Shown piece after piece: positions 55,714 through 64,000 of a stretch of DNA of 64,000 nucleotides. Every line of letters starts with the position of its first letter. Position 1 is the first letter of the stretch. The notes below the pieces were generated by a model that did not search any database, had not been told where the DNA came from, and saw only the letters and a program-made list of their open reading frames with translations. Made by a program: the position numbers and the translations under genes. Source of the DNA: Streptomyces caniferus (GTDB lineage: Bacteria; Actinomycetota; Actinomycetes; Streptomycetales; Streptomycetaceae); assembly GCF_009811555.1 (NCBI RefSeq), contig NZ_BLIN01000007.1, positions 124,001 through 188,000 on the forward strand. The letters are read 5' to 3'.

Positions 55714-56648
55714 CGGCGGCCTTCGCTCTTGTCGCCCTGGACGGTGTCCCCCTGGTTGCCGTGGACCGTACCCGCCTTGTTCCCCCCGACGTAGTCGCCG
55801 CCGCCGTCGATGTTGCTGACGCTCTGACCGCCGTGCACGGTGCCGGTGTTCAGATTCCCCTTGTCGGCCCGGTACGACACCGACTGATGTCCCGCCCCGT
55901 GCTGGGCAGTTCGCCGGTCACCGCCGTCCTCGCGGCGAGTCTTCTGGTCCTCGACCACCCGGTCGCCCAGGATGCGGCGGTCGTAGAGATTGCCCGAGGG
56001 AGCAGGCACGTACAGCCAGGCCCGCTGGTCGAAGCGCTTGCCCTCGACGGTCGCCGGCACCTCGATGAAGTGATCGGGGTGCCGCCCCGTGTACCCGCTC
56101 GCCACCGTGTCCTGGTAGCAGCGGTCGGAGAGGATGGCGGCGACATGGGTGATGTTCTCGTTGGACGCCGCCAGCATGGCCTTGACCGGACGGGAGTCGA
56201 GCAGCCGGTGGGTGTCGTTGCGCGGTGTGCCGTTGCCGTCGAACTCACCTCCTGAGTCGGGCAGTGGCCCGATGTGGAGGCTCACCCGGAGCCGGAGGCG
56301 CACCGCTCCCGTGGAGTGCACGGTGAACTCGGTGAGCACGTCCTGGAGCGTGTGGAGCCATGGGTGGATCACGAAGGGCATCCACGCCGGATCGAAGCCG
56401 AAGACGTACCCGTCGCCCGTGGACGCGGGGAACCTCTGGTCCTCCCAGACTTCCGCGATGCCGGCGCGCTCGAACGCCCGCTGGAGGAGCTGAGGGATGG
56501 CCTGGCTGATCGCGCCGTGCTCGATGGCGGGATGACCGGTGAAGTCCTTGGCGTCGACCGCCACGATCCCCCGATAGGGAGGGAGGTGACGGCTCCGGGT
56601 GTGGGGCATGGCAGTGGCTTCGGGCAGCGGCTGGCGGAACTGCGACAT
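55710..56648 (-). CDS. Class III nucleotide-cyclase-like protein with motif-bearing tail
   Basis: 312 residues from ATG 56648 (GAGGAG 6 nt upstream; a longer start at 56684 is possible). The domain at 25-215 lines up with class III cyclases: metal Asp D32 in IVAVDAKDFTG, second metal Asp D79 in ASTGDGYVFGF, LRVSLHIGPL as the third motif, and N144-R148 (NDTHR) in the place of the transition-state Asn/Arg pair. The adenine-selecting Lys position before GD is Ala. The tail (254-312) is Gly/Asn-rich with GNLNTGTVHGGQ and GNKAGTVHGNQG. Likely makes a cyclic nucleotide, product unknown. Confidence 0.7.
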   Translation of the reverse strand: MSQFRQPLPEATAMPHTRSRHLPPYRGIVAVDAKDFTGHPAIEHGAISQAIPQLLQRAFERAGIAEVWEDQRFPASTGDGYVFGFDPAWMPFVIHPWLHTLQDVLTEFTVHSTGAVRLRLRVSLHIGPLPDSGGEFDGNGTPRNDTHRLLDSRPVKAMLAASNENITHVAAILSDRCYQDTVASGYTGRHPDHFIEVPATVEGKRFDQRAWLYVPAPSGNLYDRRILGDRVVEDQKTRREDGGDRRTAQHGAGHQSVSYRADKGNLNTGTVHGGQSVSNIDGGGDYVGGNKAGTVHGNQGDTVQGDKSEGRR

Positions 56649-56788
56649 CGGGACTCCTCGGCTTTCCCTGCGGGCGTTGTGCATCCGAGCTTCGCGGGGA
56701 TACGTGTGGCCGTGTGCTCGCTCAGTGCACAGGAGCAGTGACGGGCATCACGGTGTGTGCGGTGTTCTTCGTTACCGGGTCTGCGGGC

Positions 56789-57481
56789 TCAGCCGGGGAG
56801 ACCCGCGGTGGCCTGCCGCAGAGCGGGCAGATCGTCGATGAAGATGCGCTTACGGCCCGTGTGAACGTGGAGGGATTCGAGTTCGGACAGGCATGCCGTG
56901 ACCGTGTTGCGCGAAACTCGCAGATGCTGCGCGAGCTCGTCCCGCGTCAGGGCAAGCTCCAGGCGCCGCCCCGGCGAGAGGGCGGAATGCCCGGAAATAT
57001 CGGCCAGGTTCACCAAGGATGCCGCCAGGCGGGCGAGGGAATCACCGCCGCCGCGGGCGCGGTCCGACTCCCGCAGCCTGCCGAGGGCGTATCGCACGAG
57101 CACCGGAAACAGGTCATGGTCGGTGGCGAACCGCAGGAATTCCGTTTTGCTCAGGACGGCGACCGAGCACTGCGAGATCGCCTGGACGCTCGCCGAACGC
57201 ACGTCGTCGTCCAGCACTGCCACCTCGCCCAACAGTTCACCGGGACCGCGAAACGCCAGCAGCGTGAGCTCTCCGCTCCGCTCGCGCCGGATCACCTTGG
57301 CGACCCCGCTGCGCAGCGCCAGCACATGAGTGCCGGGCTCACCCTGCCGCAGCAACGTGTCGCCGACGGGGTGCCGGCGCCCGAAGGACTGCTCGAGCAT
57401 CTCCGTCCAGACCGTGTCGCCCACGAGACGACGCAGCGTCCGACCTGACGGATCCGGCGCTCCGCCCACGCGATCGTTCAT
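56789..57481 (-). CDS. Crp/Fnr-family transcriptional regulator
   Basis: 230 residues. The cNMP-binding domain keeps GELLGEVAVLDDDVRSASV, including the phosphate-binding Glu and Arg-Ser pair of CRP. The HTH is LTRDELAQHLRVSRNTVTACLSEL. It is co-directional with and 140 bp upstream of the cyclase-like gene, so it may sense that enzyme's product and regulate the array. Confidence 0.88.
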   Translation of the reverse strand: MNDRVGGAPDPSGRTLRRLVGDTVWTEMLEQSFGRRHPVGDTLLRQGEPGTHVLALRSGVAKVIRRERSGELTLLAFRGPGELLGEVAVLDDDVRSASVQAISQCSVAVLSKTEFLRFATDHDLFPVLVRYALGRLRESDRARGGGDSLARLAASLVNLADISGHSALSPGRRLELALTRDELAQHLRVSRNTVTACLSELESLHVHTGRKRIFIDDLPALRQATAGLPG

Positions 57482-57820
57482 GCGATGACCTTAGAAGAGG
57501 GCGACTCCCTCTGCCCAGCGGACGGCCGCGATGCGGCTGGAGAGCCAAGGCCGGACAAGGCGATGCGAAAAAAGGGTTGGTGCTGCTGCCCGGTGCTGCT
57601 CTACGCTCAGCGATGTTCTTGTCGGTGGCCCGAGGCCCCCGTCGTCGGCTGTTGAGGAATCGGGAGGTGAGTACTGATGACTGTCGCTGCGCTGGGCGCT
57701 GCCCGCATCCAGAAGATCATCAACCTCACTCCTGTGGTCTCCGGCTGACTCGACGTCACCTTGCTTCTTCCCGCGCGCTGCGCGGTGGCCGGGGCTGCTC
57801 CTTCCTGAAGGGTCATCCCG
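57482..57820 (+). other. Leader region of the RsgA-type GTPase gene
   Basis: About 340 bp between the divergent Crp gene and the GTPase gene, containing the short upstream ORF at 57677. The rest shows no gene. Confidence 0.5.
57677..57748 (+). CDS. Short upstream ORF (23 codons)
   Basis: ATG with GGGAGGTGA placed well upstream. It reads TVAALGAARIQKIINLTPVV and ends in a TGA 72 bp before the TTG of the GTPase gene. GC-rich inverted sequence (CGCGCGCTGCGCG) lies between. It looks like a leader peptide of a translation-coupled attenuator. Evidence is sequence only. Confidence 0.5.
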   Translation: MTVAALGAARIQKIINLTPVVSG

Positions 57821-58948
57821 TTGTTCGACCTCGATTTCTCTGCTGCGCACCCGCTGACCGCCTACGGCTGGGACGACGGATTCGCGGAGAGTTTCACCCC
57901 CTATGCCGGGCAGGGGATCGTGCCCGGCCGTATCGTCCGCGTGGACCGCGGGCGGGTGGATGCCGTCGTTCCCGAGGGCGGGGGCGTCCGGACCGTACTG
58001 GCGGATACCGCGCTGGTGGCCACGAGCGATCCCATGCGGGTGCCGTGCACCGGCGACTGGGCCGTGATCGACCGGGAGAACGGCCTGACCAGCGGTCATG
58101 TCGACGGTGTGGTACGAGCATTGCTGCCACGGCGTACGGCGTTCTTGCGGTCCGCTTCCTCCAAGCGCTCCGAGGGGCAGATCCTCGCGGCGAACGTCGA
58201 TCATGCGGTGATCGCGGTGTCGCTGGCCGATGCGCTGGACCTCGGGCGCATCGAGCGGTTCGTGTCGCTGGCCTGGGAAAGCGGGGCGCAGCCGGTGGTG
58301 GTGCTGACGAAGGCGGATCTGGCCGGGGAGCCGGACACGCTGGCGCATCTGGTCGCGGATACGGAGTCCGCGGCTCCAGGGGTGCAGGTACTGGCGGTCA
58401 GTTCGATGACCGGTGCGGGGCTGGAGGTGGTCACCGCCGTGCTCGCGGGGGGTACATCCGTCCTGCTGGGGGTGTCCGGTGCGGGCAAGTCCACGCTGGC
58501 CAACGCCCTGCTCGGCGAGGAGGTCCAGCTGGTGCAGGCCATCCGCGACCGGGACGGCAAGGGCCGGCACACCACGACCACCCGGGATCTGCGGGCGCTC
58601 CCCGGCGGCGGGGTGCTGATCGATACGCCGGGGCTGCGCGGTGTCGGGATGTGGGACGCGGGGACCGGGCTGGCCCGGACGTTCTCGGATGTCGAGTCGC
58701 TGGCCGAGGAGTGCCGCTTCCATGATTGCGCCCACGAGGCCGAGCCCGGCTGTGCGGTGCAAGAGGCCGTCGACAACGGGGAGTTGCCCGTACGGCGGCT
58801 GGAGAGCTACCGCAAGCTGCTGCGGGAGAACCAGCGCATCGTGGCGAAGACGGACGCCCGGCTGCGCGCCGAGATCCGCCGGGACTGGAAGCAGAAGCAG
58901 GCGCTGGGCCGCCACATGATGGAGCGGAAGCGGGGGCCGCGGAAGTGA
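57821..58948 (+). CDS. rsgA: Ribosome-associated circularly permuted GTPase (RsgA family)
   Basis: 375 residues, TTG start after GAAGGG. Order of GTPase motifs is permuted: TKAD comes first (about 163), the P-loop GVSGAGKST later (about 220), then DTPGLR, followed by a zinc knuckle CRFHDCAHEAEPGC. RsgA matures the 30S subunit. ATG-less start and short leader ORF suggest translational control. Confidence 0.92.
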   Translation: MFDLDFSAAHPLTAYGWDDGFAESFTPYAGQGIVPGRIVRVDRGRVDAVVPEGGGVRTVLADTALVATSDPMRVPCTGDWAVIDRENGLTSGHVDGVVRALLPRRTAFLRSASSKRSEGQILAANVDHAVIAVSLADALDLGRIERFVSLAWESGAQPVVVLTKADLAGEPDTLAHLVADTESAAPGVQVLAVSSMTGAGLEVVTAVLAGGTSVLLGVSGAGKSTLANALLGEEVQLVQAIRDRDGKGRHTTTTRDLRALPGGGVLIDTPGLRGVGMWDAGTGLARTFSDVESLAEECRFHDCAHEAEPGCAVQEAVDNGELPVRRLESYRKLLRENQRIVAKTDARLRAEIRRDWKQKQALGRHMMERKRGPRK

Positions 58949-58954
58949 GGTGAG

Positions 58955-59021
58955 CGGGGCGGGGTCGGGCTTGGCCCGGTCGGGGTCGGGCCCGGCTGGG
59001 GTCGGGGGCGGGTCGGGGGAG
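58955..59021 (+). repeat. G-rich GGGGTCGGG repeat tract
   Basis: Repeated GGGGTCGGG/GGGCGGG units on the plus strand just after the GTPase stop, with many runs of three or more G. Potential G-quadruplex. Confidence 0.6.
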
Positions 59022-59134
59022 AACCGACCGGTTGTGGCCCCGGCCCTCGCCGGTCATCCACCCCCGCCGCCCCTCCCCCACGCCATGTCCGTTTTCCGCC
59101 GGACCGGTCGTCGCGCGCGTCCCGGACTGGACGG

Positions 59135-60591
59135 GTGAGGGACGACGAGGCCAGGTACGAAGCGGTGTGCAGCCGGGACGCGCGGTTCGACGGGGAGTTC
59201 TTCTTCGCGGTGGCGACGACCGGCATCTACTGCCGGCCGGGCTGCCCCGCGGTCACTCCCAAGCGGGTGAACGTGCGGTTCTTCCCGTCGGCCGCCGCCG
59301 CGCAGTCGGCCGGATTCCGGGCCTGCCGCCGGTGCCGGCCGGCGCCGTGCCGGGGTCGGCCGAGTGGAATGTGCGCGCCGACCTGGTGGGCCGGGCCATG
59401 CGGTTCATCGACGACGGCGTGGTCGACCGGGAGGGGGTCGGCGGACTGGCACAGCGGCTCGGGTACAGCACCCGTCAGGTGCAGCGGCAGCTGACCGCGG
59501 AGCTCGGCGCGGGGCCGGTGGCGCTGGCGCGGGCCCGCCGGGCGCACACCGCGCGGGTCCTGCTGCAGACCACGGCGCTGCCGGTCACCGAGCTGGCCTT
59601 CGCGGCCGGCTTCGCCAGTATCCGGCAGTTCAACGACACCATGCGGGAGATCTACGCCGGTACGCCCAGCGAACTGCGGGCTGCGGCGGGGCGTGGGGGA
59701 TCTGTGGGGCGTGGGGGCTCGGCGGGGCGTGGGGTCGGGGCCGGGGTCGGTGGTGAGGGGGCCGGTGGTGAGGGGACCACCGGTCGTGGGGGCGCCACCG
59801 GTCGCGGGGGAGCGACTGGCCGTGGGGGAGCGATGGGTCGCGGGGGCGCCACGGGGTCTGGAGGAGCAACCGGTCATGGCGGCGCGGCTCGCCGTACCGG
59901 GGGAAGCGGGGGCGGGGCCGGGCCGGGCGGAGCCGGTGCCGAGGGTGGCTGGGCGCCCGGCGGGATTCCGCTGCGGCTGGCCTACCGAGGGCCGTACGCG
60001 GCGGCCGAGATCCTCGACTTCCTCCAGGCGCGGGCGGTGCCCGGCGTCGAGGAGGTACGCGGGCCCCGTGGCGGGCGCACCTACCGCCGTACGCTGCGGC
60101 TCGCCCACGGCAGCGGGATCGCCGAGGTCGACGAGCCCGCCGGCCCGTCCGGGCGGCGCCGGCCACCGGCGGGCCTGGTGTGTCCGGCGACGCGCGGGAC
60201 GGACGGCGGCTGGCTGGAGTGCCGGCTGCGGCTGGCCGATCTGTGCGTCCGCCCGGGGGTGGGGCTCGCGGCGTCTGGTGCATTTCGCTCGCCGCACGTC
60301 CTGCCGCCGGAAGTGGTCCCGCCCCTGGAGATGCACCCGTCCCCGGAGGCGCACCCGTCCCCGGAGATGCACCCGACCGTGCGCGCCCTGGCCGGACGGG
60401 CTGGCTGGTGCCGTGGCCAAACCGGGCGGGTGACACCTCAGCCCGCGACCACCGCCCCCGCCCACGCACCGACGACCAGCAGACAGGCGAACAGCTCGAT
60501 CAGCACGCTCAGGCCGACGGCGCGCATGGCCGTACGGGTCGAGGCCCAGGCATCGCCATGGCTGCCGAGCCGGACCCGCTCCAGCAGGTAG
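59135..60591 (+). pseudogene. Degenerate Ada-AlkA fusion gene
   Basis: GTG 59135. First part has the Ada methyl-acceptor zinc site: [22 protein letters not shown] and FRACRRC. Near 59331-59345 the frame shifts (one missing base, CCGGCCGGCGCC) and continues as [20 protein letters not shown], an AraC HTH ([37 protein letters not shown]), then a Gly-rich repeat, then an AlkA N-domain ([33 protein letters not shown]). The HhH-GPD glycosylase domain is missing: the frame drifts into Pro/His-rich repeats and overlaps the next gene. Not a working glycosylase; the Ada part alone could still be made. Confidence 0.8.
59776..59886 (+). repeat. 18-bp minisatellite encoding ATGRGG units
   Basis: About six imperfect copies of an 18-bp unit inside the Ada-AlkA remnant, encoding Ala-Thr-Gly-Arg-Gly-Gly. 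Confidence 0.8.
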
Positions 60592-60920
60592 AGGCCTCCG
60601 ACGGCGCCCAGCGGACCTCCGATGACCGGGATCACGAAGAACCCGACGATGCCGGCCACCCCCGCCAGGAAGAGCGCCCGGTACGGCGCGCCGGCGGCCC
60701 GCAGATTGCGGACCGGCAGCAGCCACTTGAGCGTCTGGTTGAGGAGCAGCACGGCGGTGGCGCCCATGAGCACCACCCAGGCGAGGGAGGACTTCTCGGA
60801 CAGCGTCCACCACAGCACGGCCGCCCAGACGATCAGCGGGCCGGGGATGCCCGGCACCAGCACCCCGAGCAGGCCCAGCAGCATCACCAGGCCGACCGCG
60901 ACCAACTGCCCCACACTCAT
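60438..60920 (-). CDS. DUF456-family membrane protein
   Basis: 160 residues. Helices: [30 protein letters not shown] (family signature with GIPG), [19 protein letters not shown], and two at the C-terminus. Function unknown. ATG 60920. Confidence 0.85.
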   Translation of the reverse strand: MSVGQLVAVGLVMLLGLLGVLVPGIPGPLIVWAAVLWWTLSEKSSLAWVVLMGATAVLLLNQTLKWLLPVRNLRAAGAPYRALFLAGVAGIVGFFVIPVIGGPLGAVGGLYLLERVRLGSHGDAWASTRTAMRAVGLSVLIELFACLLVVGAWAGAVVAG

Positions 60921-61622
60921 GCGCCGGCCTCATATCGCCCGGCCGGCCCGCCTGCGCGCGACACGCACCGTGCGTGCCGGCGGCCCGTGGCTCGCCCGCC
61001 GCCCTCGTTCACGTGCCGGCCTCACACCCGGCGGGCGCACGCCCCGTGACGGCTCGTAGGCTGCACACTCTCATGGGCCCAGCGTGCCGGACGCGACCCG
61101 GAAGCGCTTGCCGGCCGACCGGGCCGGGGGAGCCCGCCGCTGGACCGGGTCCCGTCGGAGCCGGGGCAGCCGCCTGCCGTGCCGGGGTGCTTGTCTGCCA
61201 TACCGGCGCGCCCATCAGCTGGACCGGGGTTGCCGTCTGCCGGACCGAGGTGCCGTCGATGGGCCGCAGGTGCCCGAGGGACAGCGCCGGAGCTGCGAGG
61301 TGGGCGGGGCTGGAGCTGCCCCGTGGGCGGAGCCGGAGGTGCCCGGTGGATGTGGATGGGGCCGGAGATGCCCGAGGAGGTGGGGCGGGGGTGCCCCGTA
61401 GGTGGGCCGTCGTCAGCCCTGCCCCTCCCGCGTCACCCCGGCAAACGGACAACGCCGAAGGCCGAACCGGCCGACGCCCGCGGCAATCCGGTGCACCGGT
61501 CCGCCCATGGCCTGCGCCGTCCGCCGAGCTCCTGCGGCCGGTCACCCGAAGGAGGCCGGCCGCCCGGTGGACGCTCTTTCGCGCCCTGTTTCGGCCGTGG
61601 TCGTCCAGGGACAATACGGCGC
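60921..61622. other. 700-bp intergenic region with imperfect GGTGCCC repeats
   Basis: No supported gene. Imperfect repeats around GGAGGTGCCCG between 61250 and 61400. Long open frames on both strands are due to high GC. Confidence 0.5.
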
Positions 61623-63239
61623 ATGAATCAGCAGGGAGCCGCGCGGGGCCACGAGGACGACTGGTGGCGGGAGTTGTACGGCGACGGCAGCCGCGACGAG
61701 GGCGCGGGAGAGGGCGCCCCGGCACCCGGCGCGGTGGTCGATGCCGGGCCGTCCGACACCCCGGACACCCTCGACGAACGGGTCGAGTCGGCGCTGCGGG
61801 CGCTGCGAGCGCCGCGGCGGGCCGGCCCGGCACCGCAGAAGCCCCCGGACTCCGGTACGGCCGAGCCGCCACCGAGGAAACCCCCGGCCCGTCCCACCCC
61901 TGCCCCACCCGAACCATCCCCACCGATCCCGCTCCGCTCCACCGGGCCCGACACACAAGCCACCTCTGGCGACCGCCCGTCCACGGGCCGCCCGACCACC
62001 GGCCGCCCACCCGCCGACGTCCCGTCCGACGGGCGACGAGCCGCGGATCGCCCGCCCACGGATCGCCCGTCCGGCGGTCGTCCGTCCGCCGACCGTCGAT
62101 CCGCGGACGGCCGGTCCCCCGGCGCTGACCGAGGGGCCGCGGACCGTCCCGCGCCCACCGACCGCCCCTCCGCGGACCACCCACCCACCCCCCGCCCGTC
62201 CCCAGCGGATCGCTCTGCCGACCGCCTACCCCCCAACAACCACCCACCCGCCAACCAACGAGCCACCCCCGCCCCACCCGCACCCCGGGACACCCCACCG
62301 CACGCCACCGCCGGCCCCGTCGCTGACCGGGTGTCCGATCCTGGGGCCGAGCCCGGTGAACTGCCCGTCGCCGACCCGGCGGTGTTCGACGATCCGGTGC
62401 CCGACACCACGCTGGACGGTGCCCACTACGGTGCGCTGACCCTGCGTGCCGCCTCACAGCGCGGCGCAGCCGCCCGCCGGCGCGGTGATGTACGCCGGGA
62501 TGCGCTGCTCACCGCCCGCTTCGGCGCTGGCCGGCACGCCCTGATCCTGGTCGCCGTCGCCACCGGTCTGCCGTCCGCCGAGGGCGGCCATCGCGCCGCA
62601 CGGGACGCCTGCACCTGGATCGGCGGCGCGGTCGGCCGCAGTTACACCCGACTGGCGGAGGACATCAGGACGGAGCGTCGCGGAGCCCTCAAATCCGGGC
62701 TGCAGCGGCTCACCGACCGTAGCTACGGCAAGCTGCGCGGCCTGGCGCAGGAGCGGGGCGCCCCACCGGAGCGGTATCCGGCCGCGCTGCGCTGTCTGCT
62801 GGTGCCCGCCGACCCGGAGTGCCGTACCCGGGTGTTCTTCGGCGTCGGCGCGGGCGGTCTGTTCCTGCTGCGCGACGGCGCCTGGCAGGACCTGGAGCCC
62901 GCGGCGACGGGCCACACCGTCAGGGAGGCGGCGGGCGGTACCGGCGGACTGCCCCGTCCCGCACCGGACGTGCCGCAGGACCCGTACCCGGCTGAGAGCC
63001 CGGTGCCGCCCGAGCCGTTCCTCTTCCGGACGGCCTTCGCCCGTCCGGGCGACACCCTGTTGCTGTGCAGCGCCGGCCTCGCCGAACCGCTGCGGGACGA
63101 GCCCGACGTCGCCGCCCGGCTGGCCGACCGGTGGTCCGCCCCCGAACCGCCCGGACTGGTGGACTTCCTCGCCGCCGCGCAACTACGGGCCGAGGGCCAC
63201 CCGAAGGACCGTACGGCCGTCGGAGTGTGGGAGTCGTAG
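61623..63239 (+). CDS. PP2C-domain protein with long proline-rich linker
   Basis: 538 residues. N-terminus [17 protein letters not shown], then about 180 residues of Pro/Arg/Asp low complexity (repeated DRPS and GRP units), then a C-terminal domain (from about 265) resembling PP2[40 protein letters not shown], and [15 protein letters not shown]. The canonical metal Asp residues are only partly visible, so catalysis is uncertain. The 3' end including the stop is duplicated downstream. Confidence 0.75.
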   Translation: MNQQGAARGHEDDWWRELYGDGSRDEGAGEGAPAPGAVVDAGPSDTPDTLDERVESALRALRAPRRAGPAPQKPPDSGTAEPPPRKPPARPTPAPPEPSPPIPLRSTGPDTQATSGDRPSTGRPTTGRPPADVPSDGRRAADRPPTDRPSGGRPSADRRSADGRSPGADRGAADRPAPTDRPSADHPPTPRPSPADRSADRLPPNNHPPANQRATPAPPAPRDTPPHATAGPVADRVSDPGAEPGELPVADPAVFDDPVPDTTLDGAHYGALTLRAASQRGAAARRRGDVRRDALLTARFGAGRHALILVAVATGLPSAEGGHRAARDACTWIGGAVGRSYTRLAEDIRTERRGALKSGLQRLTDRSYGKLRGLAQERGAPPERYPAALRCLLVPADPECRTRVFFGVGAGGLFLLRDGAWQDLEPAATGHTVREAAGGTGGLPRPAPDVPQDPYPAESPVPPEPFLFRTAFARPGDTLLLCSAGLAEPLRDEPDVAARLADRWSAPEPPGLVDFLAAAQLRAEGHPKDRTAVGVWES

Positions 63240-63333
63240 CGCCGGGCGCACGGGGATCCGGAGCGCGGACCGTACGTACGGCCGTCGGGATGTGGGAGCC
63301 GTAGCGCCGGCCCACGGGCCCCGGAGCGCGGAC
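63211..63333 (+). repeat. Tandem duplication of the PP2C gene 3' end
   Basis: 63211-63270 is repeated at 63276-63333 (65-bp period) with few changes. The first copy carries the TAG stop, the second is out of frame. Confidence 0.8.
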
Positions 63334-63453
63334 CCGACGGCGGACGGGAGGGCCGTACAGCGGAGGCGCGCCGGGGCACCACATGGGTTCATGGGAGAGC
63401 GGCCCCTCCACGTCAGCGGGCAGCCACCTACCCGTCGAAGGAGCGAGCGCGAC

Positions 63454-64000
63454 ATGGCGAAGCAGACCGTGGCCGAGCAGTTCGTGGACATCCTCGTGCG
63501 GGCGGGGGTGCGGCGGCTCTACGGGGTCGTCGGCGACAGCCTCAACCCGGTGGTGGACGCCATCCGCCGGAACTCCGCGATCGACTGGATCCAGGTCCGC
63601 CACGAGGAGGTCGCCGCCTTCGCTGCCGGGGCGGAAGCGCAGCTCACCGGCTCGCTCGCGGCCTGCGCCGGCTCCTGCGGCCCCGGCAACCTGCATCTCA
63701 TCAACGGCCTCTACGACGCCCACCGCTCCATGGCCCCGGTCCTCGCTCTGGCCTCCCACATCCCCTCCAGCGAGATCGGCACCAATTACTTCCAGGAGAC
63801 CCACCCCGACCGGCTGTTCGCCGAGTGCAGCCACTACAGCGAACTGATCTCCAGCACCAAGCAGATGCCGCGGGTGCTGCAGACCGCGATCCAGCACGCC
63901 ATCGGACAGAGCGGCGTCGCCGTCGTCTCCCTCCCCGGCGACATCGCCGCCGAGCAGGCCCCCGAGCGCACGATCGAACACGCCCTGGTCACCGCCCGCC
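63454..64000 (+). CDS. poxB: Thiamine-dependent pyruvate dehydrogenase/oxidase (partial)
   Basis: First 182 residues; the gene runs off the window. [38 protein letters not shown] and the cofactor-activating Glu in [19 protein letters not shown] identify a ThDP enzyme of the PoxB type. [19 protein letters not shown] follows. Makes acetate and CO2 from pyruvate. AAGGAG upstream of ATG 63454. Confidence 0.9.
   Translation, partial: MAKQTVAEQFVDILVRAGVRRLYGVVGDSLNPVVDAIRRNSAIDWIQVRHEEVAAFAAGAEAQLTGSLAACAGSCGPGNLHLINGLYDAHRSMAPVLALASHIPSSEIGTNYFQETHPDRLFAECSHYSELISSTKQMPRVLQTAIQHAIGQSGVAVVSLPGDIAAEQAPERTIEHALVTAR

Noticed and set aside
61009..62457. 482-residue minus-strand open frame
   Set aside because: Lies over a GC-rich spacer and the PP2C linker; Arg/Gly/Trp composition, no ribosome site.

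Overview
High-GC actinobacterial chromosome, almost certainly Streptomyces. The grounds are very strong GC bias at third codon positions, frequent GTG starts, a streptophobe-type membrane protein, SpoIIE-type phosphatases and ATPase-fold anti-sigma-like proteins, mycothiol-dependent and molybdo-enzyme families, and a rare TTA codon. About 55 genes are supported. No rRNA, tRNA, CRISPR array or intact transposon was seen. Both window ends cut genes: a GAF-domain regulator on the left and a pyruvate dehydrogenase/oxidase (poxB-like) on the right.

Layout. 1-5.6 kb: GAF regulator, AidB-like acyl-CoA dehydrogenase divergent from a YihY/BrkB membrane protein, membrane SpoIIE-type phosphatase. 5.8-12.7 kb: a glycoconjugate-type cluster (zinc-ribbon NDP-sugar epimerase, GT2 glycosyltransferase, DUF2064 protein, SAM methyltransferase, membrane protein, five-helix molybdoenzyme with an internal Tat motif, GT39-like membrane glycosyltransferase). 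12.7-21 kb: zinc-ribbon protein, MarR regulator, serine hydrolase, cysteine hydrolase, VOC protein, ATPase-fold regulator, methyltransferase, Tat-exported phospholipase C. 21-28.5 kb: a frameshifted PucR-type regulator, lysA, B12-riboswitch-controlled metE carrying an in-frame palindromic insertion, aldo/keto reductase behind a MerR-type promoter, cupredoxin. 28.9-37.2 kb: L,D-transpeptidase, streptophobe protein, MarR/DUF1398 pair, NCS2 nucleobase permease, XRE regulator, HTH-Clp_N protein. 37.3-49.3 kb: oxidoreductase/PPOX pair next to a TetR gene, a TetR and hydrolase pair diverging from one large palindrome, mycothiol-dependent enzyme, APC permease, DUF4118-like and DoxX-like membrane proteins, PAS-GAF-SpoIIE-ATPase sensor phosphatase, DinB-like protein.

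49.3-57.5 kb looks accessory: somewhat lower GC, a frameshifted secreted-protein gene, a VanZ-domain gene with a TTA codon, and then a five-gene co-directional minus-strand array. In transcription order this encodes a Crp/Fnr-type cyclic-nucleotide sensor, a class III nucleotide-cyclase-like protein with a glycine/asparagine-rich tail, a large P-loop ATPase carrying the same short motif (GN[IL]N[AT]G[ST]VHG), an uncharacterised protein, and a PycTM-like (Pycsar effector-type) membrane protein. The last four genes overlap (two GTGA junctions and one 17-bp overlap), so they are probably translationally coupled. I regard this as the best candidate for an undescribed system: a cyclic-nucleotide signalling or defence module with a motif-linked ATPase.

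57.6-64 kb: rsgA-type GTPase behind a short upstream ORF, a degenerate Ada-AlkA fusion, DUF456 protein, PP2C-type protein, poxB-like gene. Several genes appear to have leaderless promoters (TANNNT 6-7 nt before ATG/GTG). Three genes have apparent single-base frameshifts, which may be real decay or sequencing errors.
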